Below are positions 1 to 13,500 of a stretch of DNA of 64,000 nt, piece after piece. The stretch is from the NCBI GenBank assembly GCA_038380795.1, contig CM076259.1, forward strand, positions 75,016,200 through 75,080,199. The letters are read 5' to 3'. The DNA is from Pyrocephalus nanus. Its lineage: Eukaryota; Chordata; Aves; Passeriformes; Tyrannidae. The translations under genes were made by a program, and so were the position numbers. The notes below the pieces were generated by a model. It searched no databases, was not told the origin of the DNA, and was given only the letters and a program-made list of their open reading frames with translations. Within the stretch, counting starts at the first letter, position 1, and every line of letters starts with the position of its first letter.

Positions 1-810
1 CATAGTGCAAAGACAGAACAATTTAGATGTGGCAATAATATGAGCTCTGTCTGAATGAATGATAATAACTTATCTCATTAATATCCAGTACACTTCAACA
101 TAATACTAGGCTAAATAATGCAGTACATCATAAGCTGAACTCCAGAAGGGATAAATACATATGATGCATTATCAAGCACAGCAAGGGAAAGTTAGCGTGG
201 TAAAAGTAGTAATTGCTTCTATGCAAATGGACAGACAATAATTTTTTAAGCTTTACAATTAGAGATAGCTTGCAAAAATCACACTTTTTATTTCACTTTA
301 CAGCTTGTCCTACCAGCCAAAATAAATGCCTAAGGAAACATGTAAACTATTCCATGAGGAAAGCGTTGCTATGCTATTCTTTTTTATTGTGGTAACCTCA
401 GGGTCTTTTGACTTGTGCATCAATGAAAATTTAAAAATTTTTAGGTTAAAAAGAGCCTATCATCTGCACATTTTGATTTTTTAAAAAGTAATTTTGAATA
501 GAAAATACTTCTTTTGAGACTGTACAGATAAAAAAATAATTTATCTTCTTTTACTGTTGAAGCACCTGATGAACATTACAGACTGGATGTAGCTACAATG
601 ATGATGGAAAGCTTTGCAGTAATCCCTTTTTTATAATCCTAAACATGGTCAGGAAAAGAAGAGTGGAAGACTGCTGGTCTGCACCTTCCATCTTCATCTT
701 TTGGTCCTGCAGCAGATCCTTTGGTCTTTTACTCTCCCTGTTACAGACCAACCAACAGAAGCAATACTGAAAACTCTGCTCAAGTCTAGGCAGTGCTGCT
801 AAGTCACGAA
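1..810. other. AT-rich DNA, nothing recognised
   Basis: This stretch is AT-rich. The longest open frames are about 60 codons and look random. I see no repeat family, RNA gene or exon-like sequence before the CR1 tail that begins near 811. Confidence 0.6.
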
Positions 811-905
811 GTCATAGAATCATAGAATTATTAATGTTGTAAAAGACTTCCAAGATTATTAAGTCCAACCATTGAAACTCCTACATTCTTAAGACTAATA
901 ATACA
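811..905 (-). repeat. CR1 LINE 3'-end fragment
   Basis: The plus strand reads TCATAGAATCATAGAATTA followed by a diverged version of the GTTGGAAAAGACCTCTAAGATCATCAAGTCCAACC-like block. This is the reverse complement of an avian CR1 3' end, including two copies of the 8-bp ATTCTATG terminal repeat, so the element lies on the minus strand. Only the last ~95 bp are clear. Sequence beyond about 905 drifts away and the exact 5' truncation point is uncertain. Confidence 0.75.
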
Positions 906-3309
906 ACTCAGTCTTTGGGAGAGTGCAACTCACTACTCCCTTTATCCTCTTTCTGGAACAGGAAACGGAACTTCTACCAGTCCCTGAGGATTCCCTGATG
1001 AATCCTTCCCAGCTAGGCTTTCTTCCTGCCAGCATGAAGTATATTGACACTGCCAGACCCTGTCTAAAGCCCTTTTTTTCAGGGGTTTTGGGGGTGGGTT
1101 TGGGGGATTTTTTGGTAACAGGAATTTTTCAAACCGTATCATTCTCTGCAATCAGCCATTTTGGGTGCTATGTGGTGTAATACAAAGTGTTGACACACAT
1201 GGATTACTGTTCAGTGCTTGTGGATGGAGAAGAAATAGATTTTGTAACCTGCTCTACTCAGGCTCATCAAAAAGGGCATTTTTCTAAGGTCTACAGAGCT
1301 ACTCGAAGGACTGGGAAAAGGATCACTGAGACGGTCAACAATGCATAGCTAGATGTAAGTGAATCTTTTCTGTTAATTTCATACAAAAGATGCAATGCCA
1401 CTAGTAATTGCTGAAGGAAGTAGAACAATGACAGGAAAAAAAAAAAAAAACACAGATTCAAATTCTTCTGCAAATTTGTTAGAGCTAGTTCTGGGATTTT
1501 CTTTTGAGATTTAGCAAAAGCATCTCAACTGCTGTGTGACACATTCCCCTTATTGCACACGGAGGAAAAATTCCAAAGTTGTACATTGTCTTTCAGTGGA
1601 ATGAGCAAGCTTCTGACAATAGAAAGGATTTAACAGAGTGCTGAGATCACGCATCTTTTACCAAGTAACAGGATGCATCACTCCTCTTTTTGTTGTGACT
1701 AGAGAGGAAAATGGAAATGAGGTAACAACAGGAGTGCTTAGGAGGTTAAACACATATCAAGTGTTTGTTACAGTTATTTGTTTCTAAAAAGTCATCTTAC
1801 AAATGAAAAGTATATTCTATACAATGCAGTTATCCACCAGAAAGAATAAAAAGATTTTTTTTTTTTAGTAATAGATCTATATATTCTGTATTTTGAAATC
1901 TGTAAACCTAATTTCTGAAATAATAATAGGAAAAAATATTTTTCACCAATGCTACCACCCTGTGAGTATGTAGAATATGCACAATTACATGTAGAATTCT
2001 GGCATAACAAAGCTATGCATTTTTAATTTGTCTCAGACTGTAGTTCATTATTATTTCCATTTCAATCCATCTTGCATATAGTACTTTATCATATAGAAAC
2101 AGCATATGTCATAAATGAGGTAAGTTTCTTAGTGAGAAAACACCAAGGATCTTCCTGTAATGTTTATTTTAAGGAGGCTAAAGTAAATGATTCTCTTGGG
2201 TAAATTGCATCAATATATTTTCACAGATGAGTTCAAGTGTACAATCAAGAAGTAGGTGCAGTTAATATTTTCATAAATAAAAATAAGCAGATGCATGATA
2301 ATCTGCTCATCTGTTTCCAGTAGAAAAAAAATATTATTTCTTTGCAGGGTATCTAAAATTGGATTAGAAGATCTTTTGGACTATTGTGTGGTTTAGAAGA
2401 AGAGTCCTTGGGTGATCCAAGAGGCCAGTGATGGGATAACATGCTGCCACTATCTGTAGGGCGCTTCACGAAATCTAGTGCAGGTCAACAGCGGTTAAGT
2501 ATGTAAATTTATGTAAAAGGAACATGTACTTTAATCTTCATTTCTAGAACTGCAGTGTAAACATGCTTCTTAAGGAGTTCTTACAAAACAAGTAAATACT
2601 CTGTCCTTCTTGTCACGGAAGACTGGGAGTCGTGCCCCATCTAACCTTTCCTCTGAGCCCAAAAGCAACCACTCTGTTCACTCCTGTGGAATGCTCATTT
2701 GCTATGGAGCAAGTAATGTGACCTGGTAAGAGGAGATCTGTAGAGAAAAGCATTTGTTTTCCAGGGCCAGCACTCTAATTATTTGAGAGGTTTTAATGCA
2801 GTCTAGTTCCAATCTAGTTCTATTATTATGATTATTCTTATTCTTCAGTGATTAGCTGTTGGAGTGCTTTCTCGAGTTCAGTTTCATCCGCCTGACCTGG
2901 AGTCAAGTAAAAGGTGATTGGATAAAAACCCAAAAGCCAATGGTAATCTATCCTTCAGGTATTTACAGTATCATGTCACCTTTTATTTCACAATGAGAGT
3001 GAGAAGGAAAAACTACAGCCTAGCGAAGATATAATAGGTGTCAGAACTTTTCTGTTAACACTTAACTGGAAGGGTTAGGAAGACTATCAAATTTCTGACA
3101 AAATCTAATTGTAAAAAGGGACAGACCTGAATAAAAGGAAGACTTAAAAATGCATTTTGTGATAGAAACACTATGTTTTCTAGACACAATCACCTTTATA
3201 GAAATTTGTGGACTGAAATAGGGCTGGGTGTAACAAGGACATCACCTGGATGGAGACAAATAAATTAATATAAACAGAATTTCTTTCACTGCTATACCGG
3301 TCAGTTTTA
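906..3309. other. AT-rich DNA, no gene recognised
   Basis: No gene or known repeat is recognised here. A 15-A run lies near 1437-1450 and a T run at about 1854-1866. A G/T-rich patch at 1075-1115 (TTTTTTTCAGGGGTTTTGGGGGTGGG) creates short spurious open frames on both strands. Confidence 0.55.
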
Positions 3310-3660
3310 TCCCAGTGGAAGGGACCTATGGATGTCTGTTGGACCAACCTGCTTGCTGGATCAGAGCCACATAGATTCAGCTGTCCAAGACAATATCCAA
3401 ATAGCTTTTGAATATCTCTCAGGATGAAGACTCCACAATCCTCCCTGAGCAACCTGTGCCAGTGCTTGGTCATCTTCACAGTGAAAAAGTGTTTCCTGAT
3501 GTTCAGAGGGAACCTCCTGTCTTTCAGTTGGTGCCCACTTCACTGCCAGTAACTTCATCACAGAAGTTTGTCAGATTGGTTTCCAGGATTAGTTGTTCCA
3601 TCACATTCCCAGGGATTAAGGTGGGCCTTACCGGCCTGTAATTGTTACTGATACAATTGC
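3310..3660 (-). repeat. CR1 LINE, internally deleted copy
   Basis: Two CR1 blocks are seen on the minus strand. Positions 3560-3655 translate on the minus strand to a stretch containing NYRPV and GNVMEQ, matching the reverse-transcriptase NYRPVSLTS / GKIMEQ region of CR1 ORF2. Positions 3316-3545 match the ORF2 C-terminal and 3' portion: plus-strand landmarks are GACTCCACAATCCTCCCTGAGCAACCTG and AAAGTGTTTCCTGATGTTCAGAGGG. The intervening part of ORF2 is missing, so this is either one internally deleted copy or two adjacent fragments. The ATTCTATG tail is absent. Confidence 0.8.
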
Positions 3661-3734
3661 TCTTTACACGGGCTAAATTTGAAATTAAAATAGTATTCCA
3701 TGATTAGGTTTAAGACCCACTGTAAAGTGATATC

Positions 3735-3796
3735 TTATATATATTAATTTGTATATATATATATATATATATATGTTTGTATATATGTATATACAC
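3735..3796. repeat. (AT)n microsatellite
   Basis: An uninterrupted TATATA run of about 24 bases is followed by a GTATATATGTATATAC tract. Confidence 0.9.
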
Positions 3797-5521
3797 TAAT
3801 TTTTTGCATGTCAGCCCTCTTTCCCATTTTACTTATCACTCTTGTAAGTAACTGCTAGTCTTTAAAAGTAGGTCTCCAAATTTTCCAACATTCTATTTCT
3901 CAAATGCACTATTTAGTTTAAAGAAAATAAAAATCACCACGGTGATAAAATTGAACTTTTCTTATCTCTACACTGGATAGTATAAAACTAGACAGGAGAA
4001 AGTGCTTCATAGCTTACAGTTCACCAGTGTTCAATAACATACAGGATATATTCTGAGTTTATTGAGTTAAGTGATAAAACTTGTGAATCACTGCCACAGG
4101 GGGAATATTTTTATTCATCTTGTTTGAATCCGATCAGCAGAATATCTGCCAGATATTGAAAGAATTGTTTTTAAAATAGTAGAAATAAAAAATTCTTTCA
4201 TCCTTAAGGTGCTGTAAAAAGAGTTCTGAAAACGCCTGTAAATGTTCTGGACACATAATACAAAGGGGATTACTTTTTTCCTAAAACATAATAAGAAAGA
4301 GAAAAGAAGTAGAATGAAATGAAGAAGGAACAGATGAGGTAATAAAATCAAGACATGCAAAATTATTTCCTTATCTCTTGGGAAAGCACTGGAACCCCAA
4401 AGAATAGCACTATTGTTTTGTAAAAACGCTGCATTTTGATTTCACATGTATTTCACATATGCATTTTCCAAACCAGAAACAACTTCAAAATGGTCTCCTT
4501 TGGTAATCTGTGATCTTTAGTACTTTTAAATATATATGGCTAAATGGAAAAGGCTTAATGAGGATGTTTTACTACCTGAAAGTAACATATTTACTGCAAC
4601 TTACTGTTAAAAGTAATTTTTCTAAACTGAATAAATAATCAATTTAATGTAGATGAAATCATTACTGAATGAAATAGGGAATTAAATATAATAGAATGCA
4701 GTGGGCATAATCTCTAACATTTTAGTATTTTTAGTATTTTCTTATTAAAGTATCAAATCTGTCTAAGTCAGTCAGTGACTTCTTTTTTGTACCATTGAAA
4801 AATTCTCATATGGATCCATCACGATATGAATTTAAATGCGAGAATGAATGGACTTGTTGAAACTCTTGTCATCCAGCTTTATAAAATAATATATATTTTT
4901 ATATATATATAAAGCATCACAGTTTGAGGTAATTGTGTAAAAGTAATGAGGGGAAAATTGCCTTAGAGTATTTTCCTTGTTTTGAAGTCTCCTCAGATAG
5001 ATTACTCAATAATGAAAAATGAAATGATGCATACACGGTGTTTTCTTATATGGACTAAATCTTCCCCATTTCTTTTGCTATTATGCTTCTCATATTTATA
5101 ATTACTTTCTGCTAATAGCAGAATTTTTGAATTAATTTTTTCTATTAAAAATCATATTATGCTTTTTTAATCAAATTAAATGTCATTCATACTACTGCTG
5201 TGTGAAGTTTTGCAGAAAGAATTAAAATGCTCCATATGCAGAAATTATTTTTGGTACTTAGAAATTATAAACCATAATTTGAAAATTCCTAAATTTGATA
5301 GGTGATTTTATGAACATTTATCAAATTGTAAAATTTTTTGAACATTAACTAATCTTTCTTCTATATCTTAAGTTTATAGACAGAACTTTGTGTCAGTTTT
5401 ATTTCTATATACTTTCGCTCTAGTAATACTATGAATTTGACTTCATATTTGCTAGCAGATGATTGTCAGATTAATAGTTCCTGACTGGCTCTGCTTCTTT
5501 TATTTGTTCTCTCTTTCATGT
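3797..5521. other. AT-rich DNA, no gene recognised
   Basis: Very AT-rich, with a short ATATAT tract at about 4886-4911. Open frames are all under 85 codons and show no recognisable domain. No repeat family was recognised. Confidence 0.55.
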
Positions 5522-6042
5522 TGTCCTGGTTTTAGCTGGGATAGAGTTAATTTTCTTATTAGTAGAGTGCTGTGGTTTGGATTTAGGATGAGAATAATGC
5601 TGATAGCACACTGATGTTTGAGTTGTGGCTAAATAGAGCTTACCCTAAGACTTTTCAGTTTCCCATGCTCTGTCAGCAAAAAGGTGCACAAGAAGACAGA
5701 ATGGAGCTCAGTCAGGAGAAGCTGATCTGAACTGGCCAAAGGGATTAATTCATAACATAGAACCTCATATAAGCTCAGGGTATCTGCTCAGGGATGGGAT
5801 GGGCATCAGTCAGGGGGTGATAACTGTACTGTGCATCACTTGTCTTTCTTGGGTTTTATTTCTCTCTCTCTCTCCTTTTCATCATCATAATTATTATTAC
5901 TACTATCATTATTACTATTATATTTTATTTCCCACAGGTTTTACCTGTTTCCAATTCTCCTCTCCATCCTAATGGGGAGGGGCTGGGGAGTGAGCAGGTC
6001 ACTGCATGGCACTTAGTTGCCTGCTGGGGTTAAACCACAACA
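5522..6042 (+). mobile_element. Solo LTR of an avian ERV (ERVL-like)
   Basis: The element starts TGTCCTGGTTTTAGCTGGGATAGAG and ends GGGGTTAAACCACAACA, giving proper TG...CA termini over 521 bp. The opening motif is one I recognise from abundant avian ERVL-type LTRs. A TATA-like TATAAG lies at 5768-5773. A (TC)n tract follows at 5861-5880, and an ATT/ACT-rich triplet tract at 5881-5925 sits in the presumed R/U5 part. No internal retroviral sequence is attached on either side, so it is a solo LTR. The 5-bp flanks CATGT and TATCT agree at only three positions, so any target-site duplication has decayed or the boundaries are off by a base. Confidence 0.85.
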
Positions 6043-6334
6043 TATCTAAAGCAAGTTCAACTTTCATAATGCTTCCAGATCAATGATACTGTTATTCAGG
6101 ATGGTCATGAGAACTGTTCTGAAAGATTATGTCAGACAATTTTGAACATGGGGAATCTTGAGATTCTGATTTAAACTTTTTAACTCAGGCATATTTTTAC
6201 TCTAGAGTGGATTTATTGATACAATATATACAAAAAATAGTTTCGTGTCACACTACTTCCTAGAAATTCAATGCTTACACCAGAGCACCAGAACTGAAAA
6301 ACATTTTGTTCCAGGGCATTAGAATAAGGTCTGT
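6043..6334. other. Unannotated AT-rich spacer
   Basis: Nothing recognised between the solo LTR and the A/C tract. Confidence 0.5.
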
Positions 6335-6432
6335 TAAAACAAACAAACAAAAAACCAAACAAACACAAAAAACCCCACCCAAAACAAAAAAAACCCACCA
6401 AATTCAAAACAAAACAAAACAAAGCAAAACCT
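6335..6432. repeat. A/C-only low-complexity tract
   Basis: About 100 bases composed almost wholly of A and C on the plus strand, mixing AAAC, CAAAA and AACCCC-type units. It generates an artefactual Phe/Gly-rich minus-strand open frame. Confidence 0.85.
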
Positions 6433-9400
6433 TCAAAACCAGTGAGTTTAGCGAAATAGTAGTAAAAAAATACTAAAAGTTCTCTGGGATAAAGAATATA
6501 TTCTGCCCTATGTCTACAGAGAAAAGGACATAGCTGATACTGATCCTGTGCTGCAAATAATAAAACTATTAGCCAGCTTTGAAAAAGCTATTTTAATTTT
6601 TTATACCACACAAATAAAATGCACTCAGTGGTACTCAAAAGCACACTGAAACACCTGTCATGAATGTAGGGGGAAGCTTGATATTGAATGCTCTTTGCTT
6701 ATGGGTATGATACTTAAGTAATAATCTCAAGCACCGGCAGGCAGTCTCAAATATTTGCATAGCCCCTCTGCATAAACAATGAAAAGAACTGACAACTCTC
6801 GAGACAGGATGAATAGGCCTCTGAATTGTTTCTTTCTTCTTATTGTGGAGCTAATCACCACGAGTTTGCAAAAGCGAAATTCATTAGTTTTGTGAAGAAC
6901 CTAATGAACAGCAGGTACTTAAGACATTGAAAATTTAAGTACTTACAGGGAATGAATTATCTGATACCTATATTATTAGGCTTTTTTCTGTTTCAATTTA
7001 GTGTTTGTTGTATTTGTGTTGTCTTAACAAGGAACTGGGAGTAAATACTGTTTTGTTCTCAGTGGACACTGAAAGTCCCTCAAACCTGTTTGGAAGTTCC
7101 CTATCAGAGATATCAGAACAATAGTCCATCCAAAACAGGTCAGGAAATTGACCTTAGTCTCTGTTCTCTGACAACAAGATGCTGTGCAAGAAGTGAAAAT
7201 AGTATCATGGAAGGTAGGATCCCATAACTGATATATGCTCAGCTTTAACTGGTGGTTGTTTACATACTAATCTTGCAGTTTGTGGTGTTATAACTACAAA
7301 GAATAAACACTATCTTTTAAATTTGCTAGTTACAAAAATATACTAAAATTATTCTAACAAAAAAGCACTGTACTACGTTTGTACAAAGCTAAGATAAAGC
7401 TAAAACAAGTTGAGCAATAGCCATCTTTAGTTGGTTTCCAAGCAAGAAAGAGCAAGAAGCCCTGAGAGCTGGTAGCAACGAGAGGACTCCATTTAGACCC
7501 TATAGATCTGCAGTGTCTGACATTATCAGAAGGCTGAGCTACATTTTGTACTTGGCTTCTGACACTAAAAGTCAAAGCACATTTTATTTTTCCCCACTGT
7601 TTAATCACTTATAATTCATGCCTTTAAAACTATGTTGCAGTTCTTAACTTTTTGAAGTAAAAAGTCACGCAAAGCACTGTTTAAAATTCTCTCTTGTATA
7701 TCTCCTGTAAGATTTTACATTATAAGTAATGAATAGATTTTATTTTTGCAAACTCTACCTTTTGGCTTATTTTTGAAGGAGTGAAAAAGAATATATTTGT
7801 TTATTTCAGAAAAATTATGGTCTTGTAGGAAACTCCTTTTTTTTCCCCACATCCTCCTGAATCTAATGAAAAGGGCAAAGTGTTGAAATTAGCACCCAGA
7901 TACCTCTTGCAAATTGATGATTTAGTGACATTTTGATCAATATGTCTGCATCTGCATCCCAGGAGCCGTAGAATGTAGGAAATTGATAATTGGTGATGCA
8001 GTTCAGAAGATCACATGGAACTCGTTCTCGTACAAAAATGAGCACTTTCACAAGTGCTGTGAGATTTGCTTCAGAAGTGCCTTCTCAAAGTAAAAGGCTC
8101 TTTTTTGTTTATTTCTGTTTTCAAATAGAAATCTTTTCATATGTTTGGCCTTGTTTTCTATTATTTCTCTGGTAGCTCTGCTGTGTGATAAGCAAGGCAT
8201 TTTTCTGACAGTGAAGCACCGTGGATACACATTAATCCATAGATCTTAATTTACAGGAATTTCCTCAGAAGTGCTATTGATGTTTATTTGTTATTGACAT
8301 GACATGTCTGCTTTAGTTATAGACAATTGATGTTATAAATGCTCAAGTGCTGCAAATATTCATTGTAGTTTTTTCTTTCTCTCAGATCTCAAACTTTCCT
8401 TTAACAATGTTTTCCGTATGGAAGCCCTAAGTAGACTATTATTTAATTGCTACACCGTATTAAACAAAGCCTTCACTTTTTAAAATTAAATTTGGGGATA
8501 TCTGATCCTATTTTGTCAGAATTTAAATGACATTTCTCAGATTTCCTTAAAATCAACTCTGAAAATGGAAATTGAAAAATAACCTGCCAATTTGATCAGG
8601 TTTTGTGTGGATATAATCAGATTATCAGATGATCTGAGTACCTAGTTGTCACTGAGTTAAAAAAAAAGGCTTTACTGTGTTGAAGAAATTGATTCGATTA
8701 CTTCTCTAGTGCTTACCAATGACTCTGCATCAGTGCCTAACAGTTACTTTTCAGTTCTGAAACGGAAACACTGGGACAAATCTGTAATGTAGGGGCTTCA
8801 ATAGGCTCAGGAAAATCCATAGAAATTGTCTTTTCCCTGTTTTTTTTTTCCCCGGATGCCTGTATGCGGAGTGGATCAGATCAGGGAATCTAGTATGAAA
8901 ATTTAACTCTCGTTATTTATCAATGTATGGCAAACATGGGTGCTGAAAGAAATGGAGCTGCACACCACACAGAAGTCGATTTCGGGATTTGTCCACTGAT
9001 CTTTTTCAGCCTTTCTCTTCTTTTAGGGTTCCTTTCCAAACAGCAACTCTTATTGTCATTCAGTTAATCAAAATTCCCAGGATCTTGCTAAACTGACATT
9101 TTGATTCCACACATTCACACTCATATCATGTTTGACTGTTTTCAGCCATGGGAAAAACAAGCAGACCATTAAGTGGTGTTCACTTTGAGAACACAGCACT
9201 CTCTTTATCGAAAACACCAGTCAAGGCCAAAACACTCCTTTTTGATCCTAATTAACTGAATGCAGGTGCTGTTGGCTTAACTTGTTCCCACAGAATGTTG
9301 TCCCTCTCTACATGGCCCTATAGTCTACATGGATACCACACTCCAGAAGCTTAAACAAAAGTTTTTGCCTAACTATGTTTCTGTTGGACACAGTGGTACT

Positions 9401-9730
9401 TCCATAACCCACACACAAATACTGACTTCGTACTCTCATATTGTCAAGGCAATTTCTTAAGTATGATGATCACACATATAGCATTTAATCTAATTTTTTA
9501 CTCTTGATCTTTTGTTCTGCTGCCTGAAACAGATAGTAAATAGATAGACAGTAAATCTTTCATTAACTAGAACTATTTTACATGAATAAAAACTTGAAGT
9601 TGTATAAAGGTATACAATTTTGGAATTTTTTTTTGCATTACTCTCAGCTGTCTCTTTGAAGTAATGAGATTAGCTAACATGAGTTAAATAAGGAATCAGT
9701 CTTGGTTATGTTAACTTACTGGACATTTTC
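6433..9730. other. AT-rich DNA, no gene recognised
   Basis: No convincing coding exon or repeat was seen. Open frames of 60-84 codons at 7354-7608 (minus), 7863-8051 (minus) and 7990-8175 (plus) carry no recognisable domain and overlap each other on opposite strands. Confidence 0.5.
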
Positions 9731-9801
9731 TTTGGTTTGTTTGGTTGGTTGGTTGGTTTTTTTTGTTAGGTTGTGGTGTTTTGTTTTGATTTTTTTTTTA
9801 A
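9731..9801. repeat. T/G-only low-complexity tract
   Basis: TTTGGTTTGTTTGGTTGG-type repeats continue into GTTTTG and a T run. It is the strand complement in composition of the A/C tracts at 6.3 and 16.8 kb. Confidence 0.8.
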
Positions 9802-10318
9802 CTGTGCCCTGAAGAATCCAAAGAAGGTTAGTTCAAATTTCTTAGAGATTGAGTGGTGATGAAAGGTATTTTAATGACAGTCACTGCCTTAAAAAATCTA
9901 CTACCCAAAGTATTCACATGGAGAACCTCTTAATACTCAGGTCCCAGTTCATGATAGTACTAAACTGGGATCTGAATACTGAGTGCGAGTGTGAGTAAAC
10001 GTACTTACTTAAATAAGAGTCATACAATAAAAAGCCTTACGTGCCTAAACCTCTGCCTACACCTACTCGTAGACCTAGACCTTTTTTACTCCAAATGGCT
10101 TTGTTGGTTTATTTTTCACTGTTCTATTTAAAAATATTATAAAGGGGAACTGATTTAATGTTCTTTAAGTAACTGAAAAGCAATATCGGTGTTGGCATTC
10201 CTTGGAACACTGCAGCACTGATAGCCTTTACTTTTCCTTAAAGACAAAGGAGAAAAGCACACTTACTTGAGGAAGAAGAAAACTGATCTATGCCAAGAAC
10301 ATTTTACAATTAGGACTT
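9802..10318. other. AT-rich DNA, nothing recognised
   Basis: No features were seen. Positions 10035-10080 contain a short CCTA/CTAC-rich imperfect run (CCTAAACCTCTGCCTACACC) of unknown meaning. Confidence 0.45.
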
Positions 10319-10590
10319 AGAATTGTAGAATAATAAAATATCCTGAATTGGAAGGGGCCCACAAGGATTATTGAGTCCAACTCTTAGCCCTGCACAGTAG
10401 TCACACCGTGTGCCTGAGAGCATTGTCCAAAGGCTTTTTGAACTCAGACTTGGTGCTATGACCACTTTCCTGGGGAGCTTGTTCCAGTGCTCACCCGCTC
10501 CCTGGGTGAAAAGCCTTTTCCTGATATCCAGTCTGAACCTCTCCTGACTCAGCTTCATGCCATTTCCTTGAGTCCTGTCACTGAACATGG
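10319..10590 (-). repeat. CR1 LINE fragment with ORF2 C-terminus remnant
   Basis: Plus-strand landmarks are CCTGAATTGGAAGGGGCCCA, TTGAGTCCAACTC, GAGCATTGTCCAAAGGC and CTGGGTGAAAAGCC. Read on the minus strand, this part contains the end of CR1 ORF2: RFRLDIRKRLFTQ, HWNKLPRKVV and APSL are visible in a 120-codon open frame (10672 to 10310). A truncated, non-autonomous LINE remnant. The tail is decayed to TTGTAGAATAATAAAATA. The open frame runs to 10672 but upstream of about 10590 it no longer looks like CR1. Confidence 0.85.
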
Positions 10591-13500
10591 TTAGAATCAG
10601 CTGGGCAATCTGGAAGACAAAGCAATCACCTAGGTGTCCATACCTGTATGATTTTGTATTCCCATATTTCAAAATTACTTAGAGACCATCATTGGTTTTA
10701 ATATTTCACATCATGAAACACCACCTCAGAAGTGAGCAATGAAAAGTCTTAGTGGCTTTATCTAGAGAGCAAATTTAGGTGTATAGTTTCGAAGAGATAG
10801 TTACATTTGGACATAAATGCCATCCTGTGCTCCTCAGTTCTTTCAGTGTGTTCTTCACTGAGTTATGTTGTACTCTTACAGTTGGATGTCAGTGAGTAGA
10901 ATTCCTTTCACAGTCTTGCCTTGTAGTCATAGGGAAGAAATAGACCCTTTCAGAGCATTATTATTTCTCTGAACTATTTTAGATGTTTATCTTCAGATTG
11001 GTTGCATCATTCTCCAAAAGTGTCTCTGTCTTTTTATAAAATAAAAAAGCCTGATGATAGTCTTAAAGTAGGTTAGTAATTCAGCAACTACATATATTTG
11101 GGATTAATTCCAATCAAAGTGAGCCCAAATAGGAGTCAGCATCAAAAGTCTGGTTGCAATCTTGTTGTTACATGTCGATGGAAAGATTGCTTGGGCCAAA
11201 ACATAACAGGTAAGAGTCAAAATGAACTCACAGGCCATATTCTTAAAAAAAAGTGAAAGTTAAAAAAATTCATACCTATCAGTAAATGTTGTCTTTAGAG
11301 TTCTAGTGATGATTAAAACATAAATTTTGCCAACTTCATGAGGCAAAAAGATGAAGATGTCATCTTTCTGTTAAGATCAGACTAAAAAGTCCTTTCTAAG
11401 CAAAAATGTTTTTTTTCCTCAATATTATATTTAGTTGCAATTTATATTGTATCACAGATACTTATAGCAATACTATCTGATTCCTTTTAATTTCAAATTT
11501 CTCAACTCATCACAGCAATTTTATACTGGTCTTAAAAATTTATAGTCAACAGTTATTTCTTGAGACAAGCAAAAAAAGAGTAAGCTTGACTTTCATCACC
11601 CTGGCCTCTTCATTGCTTTTTTTATATTCCTTTGAGTATATATTTTTGTGCACATTGTTTTTTCTGCAGATTACAGGACTTCTGTATTTTTAACTTGGTA
11701 TAAGAATGTTTACATCTCTACGATTCTCAATGTAGCAGTGAGAATATTAAAATATGTAAATACACAATTAAAACCTAGTTACATCATTTTATTGAATATA
11801 TATTCATTTAAGGGTGATATTTTGCAAAAAAATCAAGTTCAGTAACCCAGATAGCATTGCCAAATGATCATTAATCATATTTGCTGTAGAGAGATATCTG
11901 AGATCTTTGTCACAAAACTAAGTTTTGAGGTAGATGGTGAACTGGAAACACACTGCCACCTTCATCAGGAAATAAAGGTGCAAAACTCTGACACTGGAAA
12001 GTAAATAATAAAGAATCATTTAATTTAAAATAATTCATGGAGTCTGAGGGAGTGTTTACCAAGGAATCAAATGTGAATGGCACATGAAAGGGACAGAAAT
12101 GTGAGCTACTCCTCTGATAACACTAATTGGGTGAATTATTTGGGCAAGCATATAATACAGACAGACTGAGGTATACTGAGATTCTGCTGAGTTAGGAATA
12201 GTCTTCTTCAGATGGGAACATCTAATCTTCCCACTGAACATAGAAGGAACTTAGGGCAAATGCTAACATAATAACTTACTTTTTAGATAGCTACCTTTAT
12301 CTAAATCCTATTAAAGATAACCTAAGAAAATATAACAGGTGAGCACAGCAGAGTTTGGAGAGCTACTCCTCCATCCCTAAAATTGGTCACCTGCATCTGT
12401 TTTTGGAATCCTTTGAGCCAATGAGCCTGTATACTCTGGTCCAGTGCCAGATATCAGATGTGAAAAATAAGCTACAGTGACAGTCAAGCATGTCAAATTA
12501 CACAATGTGTCTCTACTAAAGAAATGGAATAGATCCCCAGATGCCCTTTGACTGCATAGATAATTTGTGTATAGTCAACCTCCAGGCACTTAGATGTTGA
12601 TGGCATAGAATTGAATCTAACCTTGTACACACCATTCTTCTAGGACAAAGAATAGGCTTTGGATTGCTTTTCATTATTTAATACTAGGTTTAAGGAGATA
12701 ACAGCTAGAATTAACTACGAGATTTAAAATCTACTTTGCTAAGGCCTCTACAAGGAGAAACTTATAGCACTCTTTTTTCATTGCCTGGTGATATATGATA
12801 AAATATACAGCATAATAAATTGGAGAAAAAAACCTGCAGAGGATGACATGGTAACTATGCATATTTTATCTACATAATCTATGTCTTTTCTCTGGGCCAC
12901 TGAGTGATATTAAATTAATACATTAGAATTTACTGCTAAGATTCATAATGGAAGAATATTCAAAGCATCTGCCCTTCGTTTAACAGTGCACTGAAATCTT
13001 TTACTTTAATTCAGATGAACAGAATAAAATCTCCTTAAAAAGGCAGATGAGAAGCACTGAAACGGTAACAGGTGAAGGGGTTAGTATAGGAAAGTAAAAT
13101 TTACTGGACTGCTTCATGACTCCTAGAGAAAGTCCATGCTAAATGTATAGGCAGGAGAATATAGTAACAGGAAATTTTATGAGAGAAGGTGAGGGAGTGG
13201 GGAAATAAACTCATTTTTTAAATAATCAGAAGAACACAGCTGAATAAAGAAATGCATAGAAGAGTGGTCATGGCAGAATTACTTGTATCTTCATGACAAA
13301 TACCCAAATAGGAGTGAGACAGTGGGAACCTAAACCTTCTTGTCACGTTGTAGTCCAATCTGTGTGTGGGTAGTGTGATATTAACATCCCAGACCCCCTA
13401 TAACTCTCCAAAGTCTAAAAGTATCCAGACCTAGTTAAGATATGGGTATGTAATTTAGTAAATAATATACCGGAGAAGACAAAATGAAAAATGAAAATAA

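Noticed and set aside
10591..10672. Upstream extension of the 120-codon CR1 frame as a longer gene
   Set aside because: Sequence beyond about 10590 no longer resembles CR1; the extra codons up to the first ATG are chance read-through of the frame.
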